A DNA stretch of 64,000 nucleotides from assembly GCF_004193775.1 (NCBI RefSeq), contig NC_041006.1:19150093-19214092 (forward strand), written 5' to 3'. Each line of letters opens with the position of its first letter. Within the stretch, counting starts at the first letter, position 1. Source of the stretch: Glycine soja (lineage: Eukaryota > Streptophyta > Magnoliopsida > Fabales > Fabaceae). Made by a program: the position numbers and the translations under genes. The notes under the pieces were generated by a model. The model saw only the letters and a program-made list of their open reading frames with translations. It ran no database searches and was not told where the DNA came from. Shown one piece after another: positions 57,780 through 64,000 of the stretch.

Positions 57780-58957
57780 TTCCCTACTTCTTGGAAAACA
57801 TTTGCCCTCAAATGTCCAGGATCTTCACCGGGTTCAAGTACCTCTTCCTTCCTGTTCCTTTTGGCTTGTTTGGCATAACTTTCATTCTTCTTTGCAAATT
57901 GCACCTTCACTTGGTCATACAATCTTTTCACATACTCAACTTTGGCATGTGCATCCTTATGTTGAGTCTCTTGGGGATTGCTTTTGTAACCTGTCCTGTT
58001 AGGCAATGAAGCTCCTGAAAGGAGATCAACTTGATGTTCTATGCCTCTTGAAAGTGGCAGTCCATGAGGAATGTCATTGAGAAAGACATCTTTAAATTCC
58101 TACAATAAGGGTTCAACACTAGGAGAAACAGAAACAGTTAACTCATTAGAATTATCAGTAGAAATTTTCTTTTTCCTATTCCTCTGTGGTGCCTCACTAT
58201 TTTCTTTCTCTTGTTCTCTTTTTTCTCTCATTCTGATGTGGTCATCACACACATCTATAGGGGATAGAGGTTTAAGACTGATTCTCTGGTCTTGGTGCTA
58301 GAGAGAAATCTTGTTGGTGAAGCCATCATGCACTGCTTTGGTGTCCTCTTCAATGTTGACCCTCACTAGTGCCATCTCCATCTCCTTGTAGTACTCCTCC
58401 ACAATCAAACTTCCTTGGGACAACCTTTGGGGTTTCTGTCGCATGGTTTTACTGTAGCTAGTTGGAACATACCTCTTTCGCATAACCCTTCTCATCTCAG
58501 TCCATGTATCTATCCCCCACCCTTCTTCTCTCTTCATCTCTCTTTGATTTTTCTTCCACCAAACAAAGGCATAGTCTGAGAATGTAACCACTGCTAACTT
58601 CACCTTCTGCTCTTCAGGATAATCATTATAGGAGAATGCATGTTGAAACTTCATCTCCCAGTCAAGGTAGGCGTCTGGGTCACTCCTGCCTTTAAAAGAG
58701 GGTACATTGAGTTTTACTCCCTCAATTCTGTCTTGCCCCTCTATTTGGTTCGATCCATCATTGACCCTTCTGTTGCCACCATAATGTCTCCCAACATTTG
58801 GATTCATTTGGTGCTCTAGTCCTTCTATTCGCCTGTAGACCTCTTCATTGTTATGGTTCAACAAACGTTGCATTTGTGTAGTCATCGCGTCCAGTAATAA
58901 GCGCTGAGATCCGTCCAGTTGATGATATACACCACCATTGTCACCAGCTCCTGCCAT
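57641..58957 (-). pseudogene. Fused gag-pol ORF of internal 1 (non-autonomous)
   Basis: ATG 58957 (M-A-G-A-G-D-N-G-G-V-Y) opens a gag of about 220 residues: 'QRLLLDAMTTQMQRLL', 'DRIEGVKLNVPSFKGRSDP', 'AYLDWEMKFQHAFSYNDYP', 'RRVMRKRYVPTSYSKTM'. TAG 58298 follows; the same frame runs on through 'LKPLSPIDVCDDHIRMRE', a second TAG (Q in G1), and the RT leader 'DIPHGLPLSRGIEHQVDL'. It then runs 'SNPQETQHKDAHAKVEYVKR' and 'EPGEDPGHLRANVFQE', ending inside LTR-A. Both internal joins are the same as in G1. Protease, RT, RNase H and integrase core are absent. The extra SDTxERK segment of G1 is missing here. Confidence 0.88.
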
Positions 58958-59199
58958 GATTAAGGAACAAATAATTTTACAGTAATTTAAAAAAAAAAGA
59001 TTCAAGACCTCACCACACTCTACTCATGTGTTTCTCTCTTTGATGGTAGTTCACTCGTGTTTGATGCTCTCAATATAGGCTTTTGTGTGATGTTTTCACT
59101 CTTGCCTTTTACAACTCACTCCCTCTTAAGTTCCTGGATGAATCAAATTAGACACACAAGGTATATAACATGAAAGACAATTTAATTATCACAGCCTGT

Positions 59200-59470
59200 G
59201 TAGCAGATTTGATTTGGATAACAGATTAGACTTGATTTGGATTTAGATTTGATTTGGATAACATATTAGACTTGATTTGGATAACAGATTGGATTTGATT
59301 TGGATAACAGATTAGACTTGATTTGGATAGCAGATTGGATTTGATTTGGATAACAAATTATATTTGATTTGGATAGCAGATTTGATTTGTTTGGATAACA
59401 GATTTGATTTGGATAACAAATTTGATTTGATAACAAATAGAATAAACAAGGAAGATGACAAATAAGATAA
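59200..59470. repeat. Minisatellite, GATTTGGATAACA units, leader of internal 1
   Basis: More than ten units such as TTTGATTTGGATAACAGATT, shared in kind and position with 36900-37140. An adjacent AACAAGAACAAGAAC-type simple repeat lies at 59685-59790, also shared with G1 (37365-37500). Confidence 0.85.
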
Positions 59471-59862
59471 TAGATAGAATAAAAAAATATTTGAATAACA
59501 TATTTGCCAAAAAAATGCCTCTAATTGCCTCAATTTCGTGTTCAAAGATCAAACACCCACTTTCTTTCTTTTTTTCTTTTTCTTTCTTCTTTTCCTCCCT
59601 TTTTTTTTCAAAATTTCTGCAACTTTTTTTTTAACTTGAAACAGAGTTCAAACAGATTTTTTTTTTTACACAAAGTCTGAAAGAAACAAGAAACAAGAAC
59701 AAGAACAAAAACATGACAAGAACAGGAACAAGAATGAAACAAAGACACAAACAAGAATGCAAACAAGAAAACAAATAATAGAACAAGGACAAAACACGAA
59801 TCTGGACAAATTACAAAGAAAAAAAAGAATTGGATAGGATAGAACCTGTATCAAGAGCCAAA

Positions 59863-59874
59863 GCTCTGATACCA
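59863..59874 (-). promoter_or_regulatory. Primer-binding site of internal 1, tRNA-iMet type
   Basis: TGGTATCAGAGC on the minus strand, two bases inside LTR-B. It shows that LTR-B is the 5' LTR of internal 1. Confidence 0.93.
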
Positions 59875-59876
59875 GA

Positions 59877-60429
59877 TGATGTGATCCTGACTAGGAGTGG
59901 ATCGCTTGATACAGGCTACGGAGATTTGGATGACGCCACTTCCAGTGAAGGAAGATAAGTCAGGGTAGACGCCACTTCCGGTGAAGGAAGATAAGTCAGG
60001 GTAGATGCCACAAGGATTACCTTGATAAGTCTAAGATTGGTTCAACAAGGAACCTAGAGAGAAGCTCTCACCAAATTTTATCAAATGCCAAAAGTTTTTT
60101 TTATTGAAAACAAAAACCAATACTTATAATGTATCTAAACAAAAAGATAAAAGTAGACATGGGCCTTCTAAAAAGTTTGGGCCAAAATAACAATAAATAA
60201 AAAATTATTAATAAAAATAGAACATATTTGGTATGGGCCTTCAAATTAATCTGGACCTTCAACAATAATTAATAGTCTTGGTAGTGCCTCTGCCTCTGGG
60301 CCTTCATCCTTCTCCACTTGGGCCTTGCTAAGTATGTCTGCTACCATTTGTTGGAGGGTATCCATTGACTGTTTGGTCTTACTCCTCGTCATAGGTCACT
60401 GTATTTGAGCAGTTTCAGGATTCTTATCA
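59877..60429 (-). repeat. LTR-B of the composite (shared by both internals)
   Basis: TGATGTGATCCTGAC...TTCTTATCA on the plus strand, 553 bp. It acts as 5' LTR of internal 1 (PBS on its left) and 3' LTR of internal 2 (PPT TTCCCTCCTTCTTGG on its right). It lacks about 45 bp of the 22-bp unit array present in A and C. Confidence 0.92.
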
Positions 60430-62938
60430 TTCCCTCCTTCTTGGAAAGCATTTGCCCTCAAATGTTCAGAATCATCACCTGCAACAAATAGAGTCAAGTC
60501 AGCAACATTAAATGAAGAACTTACTCCATACTCACCTGGAATATCATTCTTGTAAGCATTGTCATTGATCCTCTCTAGTACTTGGAAAGGTCCATCTGCT
60601 CTAGGTTGAAGTTTGGACTTTCTTTGTTTAGGGAACCTCTCCTTCCATATGTGTACCCAAACCCAATCACCTGGTTCAAGTACCACTTCCTTCCTATTCT
60701 TGTTGGCTTGCTTGGCATAACTTTCATTCTTCTTTGCAATTTGAGCCTTCACTTGCTCATGCAATCTTTTCACATACTCAACTTTAGCCTGTGCATCCTT
60801 ATGCTTAAAATTAGAGATGTTAGGCAATGGTAACAAATCAAGAGGAGTCAAGGGATTAAAACCATACACTACTTCGAATGGAGAATGTTGTGTAGTGCTA
60901 TGTACAGCCCTATTGTATGCAAATTCAACATGAGGCATACATTGTTCCCAACTCTTTATATTCTTTTTAATCACAACACTAAGAAGAGAAGACAAAGTTT
61001 GGTTTACTACCTCCGTTTGGCCATCGGTTTGAGGATGGCATGTGGTGGAAAAGAGCAGCTTTGCCCCAACCTTACCCCACAATGTTCTTCAAAAGTGACT
61101 AAGGAACTTGGTGTCTCGGTCTGAAACAATGCTTCTTGGTAGTCCGTGAAGATGCATCACTTCCTTGAAAAATAAATCAGAAACATGGCTCGCATCATCA
61201 TTCATCTTGCAGGGTATGAAATGTGCCATTTTTTAGAACCTGTCAACCACAACAAAAATAGAGTCCTTACCATTCCTTGTCCGAGGAAAACCTAAAACAA
61301 AATCCATAGATAAATCAGTCTAAGGAGATTCAGGAACATGAAAAGGAGAATAAAGTCCGTGAGGCATGACCCTAGATTTTGAGTGCTTACAAACAATGCA
61401 CTGTTCACAAAATTTATGCACATCATGTTTCATATGCGGCCAATAGAAATGTTCTTGCAACATGTCTAAAGTCTTTTGAACCCCAAAATGCCCCATTAAT
61501 CCCCCCGCATGGGCTTCTTTCACAAGCAATCTCCTCATGGACCCTTTAGGCACACATAATCGTTTTTCTTTGAAGAAATAGTCATTATGCCGAAAGAACC
61601 CATTTTGAGCAGAATGCACACATGCAAAATATTGAGAAGAAAAATTTGGATCATGGTCATACAATTCTTTAATGTGCTCAAACCCAATGAATTTAGTTTC
61701 AAGAGTAGAGAATAAGGCATACCTTCTTGAAAGTGCATCAGCAACAACATTGGACTTACCTTTCTTGTACTTGATGACATATTGGAATTGTTCAAGAAAC
61801 TCCACCCACCTGGCATGTCTCTTGCTCAATTTTCCTTGACCCTTAAGATGCTTCAAGGATTCATGGTCACTATGTATGACAAATTGTTTGGGTAGAAGGT
61901 AATGTTGCCAATTTTGTAATGCCCTTACCAACGCATACAACTCCTTATCATATGTGGAATAATTAAGGATAGCCCCATTTAGTTTTTCACTAAAGTAGGA
62001 AATGGGATATACCTCTTACATTAAAACAGCCCTTATCCCAACCCCAGATGCATCACACTCAATTTCAAAGGATTTGTCAAAATTAGGTAATGCAAGAATT
62101 GGTGCATGCATCAATTTTTCCTTAAGTGCAATGAATGCATGTTCTTGTTTTCCCCCCCATTTAAATGCTACATTTTTCTTGGAAATCTCAGTAAGAGGTG
62201 TTGCCACAGTACTAAAATCCCTAACAAATCTCCTATAGAAACTTGTCAAACCATGAAAGCTTCTTACCTCACCAACAGTTTTGGGGGTTGGCCATTCTTG
62301 AATGGCTTTCACCTTTCCTTGATCAACCTGTACTCCCTGTGAACTAACAACAAAACCAAGGAAAACTACACGGTCCATACAGAACACACATTTATCCATG
62401 TTAGCATACAAGCTTTCACGCCTAAGGGCCTCTAAAACTTGTCTCAGATGCACAAGATGTTCATCATGGAATTTTCTGTAAATCAAGATATCATCAAAAT
62501 AAACCACAACAAATTTTCCTAGAAATTCCCTTAACACATGGTTCATTAATCTCATGAAAGTGCTAGGGGCATTGGTCAACCCAAAGGGCATAACCAGCCA
62601 TTCATACAACCCATACTTAGTTTTGAAAGTTGTTTTCCATTCATCCCCCTCTCTAATCCTAATTTGATGGTACCCACTTTTCAAGTCAATCTTAGAGAAA
62701 ACACAAGCTCCATGCAATTCATCCAACATATCGTCTAGCCTAGGAATAGGATGTCTATACTTTACCGTGATGTTGTTGATGGCCCTGCAGTCTGTGCACA
62801 TCCTCCAAGTTCCATCTTTCTTTGGCACTAGAATAACTGGGACGGCACACGGACTCAAGCTTTCTTGCACCCACCCCTTTTGCATGAGGTCTTGCACTGG
62901 CATCTTAATCTCCTCGGTCTCTTGAGGATTGCTTTTGA
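60396..62938 (-). pseudogene. pol of internal 2: RT, RNase H, integrase in one frame with four stops
   Basis: Starting right at LTR-C with '[17 protein letters not shown]', one frame continues to 60396 without a frameshift. RT: '[12 protein letters not shown]', '[13 protein letters not shown]', catalytic '[11 protein letters not shown]'. RNase H: C-D-A-S, 'ELYALVRAL', H-S-D-H. Integrase zinc domain H...H...C-x2-C ('[18 protein letters not shown]', 'FCEQCIVC') is intact. DDE core: 'SMDFVLGFP', 'SDRDTKF', 'TDGQTEVVN'. The C-terminal part is 'WVWVHIWKERFPKQRKSK'. The stops are TAA (after AVLM, from CAA), TAG (P-W-T), TAA (R-F-S) and TGA (F-W-R); three of the four are simple transitions. Gag, protease and PBS are missing. 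It is the best-preserved pol in the window. Confidence 0.92.
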
Positions 62939-63535
62939 TGATATGATCCTGACTAGGAGCAGATCGCTTGATACAGGCTACGGAGATTTGGATGACACCA
63001 CTTCCAATGAAGGAAGATAAGTCAGGGTAGATGCCACTTTCGGTGAAGGAAGATAAGTCAGGGTAGACGCCACAAGGATTACCTTGATAAGTCTAGGATT
63101 GGTTCAACAAGGAACCTAGAGAGAAGCTCTCACCAAATTTTATCAAATGCCAAAAGTTTTTTTTATTGAAAACAAAAACCAATACTTATAGTGTATCTGA
63201 ACAAAAAGATAAAAATAGACATGGGTCTTCTAAACAGTTTGGGCCAAAATTACAATAAATAAAAATTATTAATAAAAATAGAACATATTTGGTATGGGCC
63301 TTCAAATTAATCTGGGCCTTCAGCAACAATTAATAGTCTTGGTAGTGTCTCTGCCTCTGGGCCTTCATCCTTCTCCACTTGGGCCTTCATCCTTCTCTAC
63401 TCGGGGGCTTCGTCCTTCTCCACTTGGGCCTTGCTAAGTATGTCTGCTACCATTTGTTGGAGGGCATCCATTGACTGTTTGGTCTTACTCCTCGTCATAG
63501 GTCCTTGTATTTGGGCAGTTTTAGGATTCTCATCA
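62939..63535 (-). repeat. LTR-C of the composite
   Basis: TGATATGATCCTGAC...TTCTCATCA on the plus strand, 597 bp, outer 5' LTR. On its left the two-base spacer is kept, but the primer-binding site is replaced by pol sequence. Confidence 0.9.
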
Positions 63536-63907
63536 TTATTGTAACAACATTGCCTGTAGTGGGCCTTTGTGAGATTGGGAATTGTCTTCATACCATAATT
63601 TTTGGGGTGCTAAGTGGGAGTGCTAGGCCTATTTTAGGCGCTAACATAAACTTGGTCTCATTTTATGTTGTGGGTTTACTTGTTGATTTTTTGATGGGTT
63701 GTGTTTGATTTGGCCTTGTTGGGCTTATTGTCAACTCAGATAGTGTGTCATTGTGTCATTGTGATAATCATTGTGTTGGCAACAATGGATTGGAAGGAGC
63801 AAGCAGACATGGCTAGGGAGTTAATAAGGGGAATAAATGTGAGTAAGGGAGAAAATAATGAAGTTTCTATTGTGTTGTTAAATAAACGCTCAGTGATGCC
63901 AAATTAA
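63536..63907 (+). pseudogene. MATE transporter pseudogene, segment 3 (C-terminal)
   Basis: After the second TTATT the frame reads 'VTTLPVVGLCEIGNC', 'GVLSGSARPILGANINL', 'SFYVVGLLVDFL', then a one-base frameshift near 63703. It continues 'FDLALLGLLSTQ', 'MDWKEQADMARELI' and stops at 63905-63907. These are the last helices and C-terminal tail of a MATE carrier (G-L-C-E-x-G-N-C and A-R-P-x-x-G-A-N-I-N are family hallmarks). Joined with segment 2 across the element, codons run L-S-L-I-V-T-T without loss. Confidence 0.88.
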
Positions 63908-64000
63908 TAATAATGATAATGATAAAGATGTTTTTTCTTATTTACTTTATAGTAGTATTCTATTGCTTTTTTCTTGTTATTTTTCAATGTCATAGGTTTT
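63908..64000. other. Downstream flank of the MATE pseudogene
   Basis: AT-rich, with a short (AAT/GAT)n-like run at 63905-63927; nothing else seen before the window end. Confidence 0.4.

Larger units (their letters stand above)
57183..63535 (-). mobile_element. Three-LTR Ty3/gypsy composite (6353 bp) in the MATE gene
   Basis: Order on the plus strand: LTR-A, internal 1, LTR-B, internal 2, LTR-C, all in minus orientation. One exact target duplication, TTATT, flanks the whole unit (57178-57182 and 63536-63540); no separate duplication flanks the parts. Internal 1 has gag and a deleted pol; internal 2 has pol only. LTRs A and C are each 597 bp, B is 553 bp. All three carry a 36-bp duplication (GACGCCACTTCC...) absent from the LTRs of G1. 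Confidence 0.92.

Noticed and set aside
58071..58301. Plus-strand ORFs within the composite element (also 57675-58009, 62002-62342)
   Set aside because: Antisense shadows of the minus-strand gag-pol frames.
1..64000. tRNA genes
   Set aside because: No cloverleaf with A and B boxes was recognised by eye; the tRNA-related motifs found are primer-binding sites. A tRNA scan would be decisive.

Overview
The window looks like plant nuclear DNA from a legume, most likely soybean (Glycine) pericentromeric or other repeat-rich sequence. Reasons: spliceosomal introns with GT-AG borders, a CEP peptide-hormone gene, plant LTR retrotransposons primed by tRNA-iMet and tRNA-Asp-like sites, a MuDR-type transposase, and abundant 'putative plant transposon protein' ORFs, which I associate with soybean non-autonomous LTR elements. 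The species is inferred, not proven.

Layout. 1-6116: 3' part of a large non-autonomous LTR element (5' repeats, an ORF broken only by stop codons, a 112-bp tandem array, a 3' LTR). 6117-8300: decayed Ty3/gypsy pol with an internal insertion. 8853-9323 (-): intact CEP precursor gene with two CEP peptides and a TATA box. 11160-27236: a nest of Athila/Calypso-like elements and non-autonomous relatives in both orientations, with three LTR copies (15276-16604, about 19550-20570, 23753-24584) and a spacer rich in the octamer GCTAAGCG. 27237-29866: Mutator-like transposase pseudogene. 32046-34882: 2.8-kb solo LTR with near-matching target duplications. 35373-38086 (-): small non-autonomous Ty3/gypsy element with two LTRs, PBS, PPT and target duplication GATGG. 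40127-43844 (-): intact six-exon sulfotransferase-like gene of 351 codons, with a recent 302-bp triplication and a MITE in intron 3. 44100-49450: AT-rich intergenic DNA.

49500-63907: one intronless MATE transporter pseudogene cut into three pieces by two LTR-element insertions. The first is a 6.66-kb Ty3/gypsy element (49768-56429, duplication GCTGG/GCTTG). The second is a 6.35-kb composite with three LTRs and two different internal regions (57183-63535, duplication TTATT). Removing the second insertion and one TTATT restores the MATE reading frame across the join.

Only two host genes appear intact (CEP and sulfotransferase-like); nearly everything else is mobile-element sequence at different stages of decay. 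The main discoveries are the split MATE gene, the three-LTR composite with a single target duplication, a non-autonomous Ty3/gypsy lineage seen twice with the same two in-frame deletions, and several sets of hairpins in the LTR elements whose loops are conserved while their stems differ. All calls come from reading the sequence; no database search or alignment program was used.
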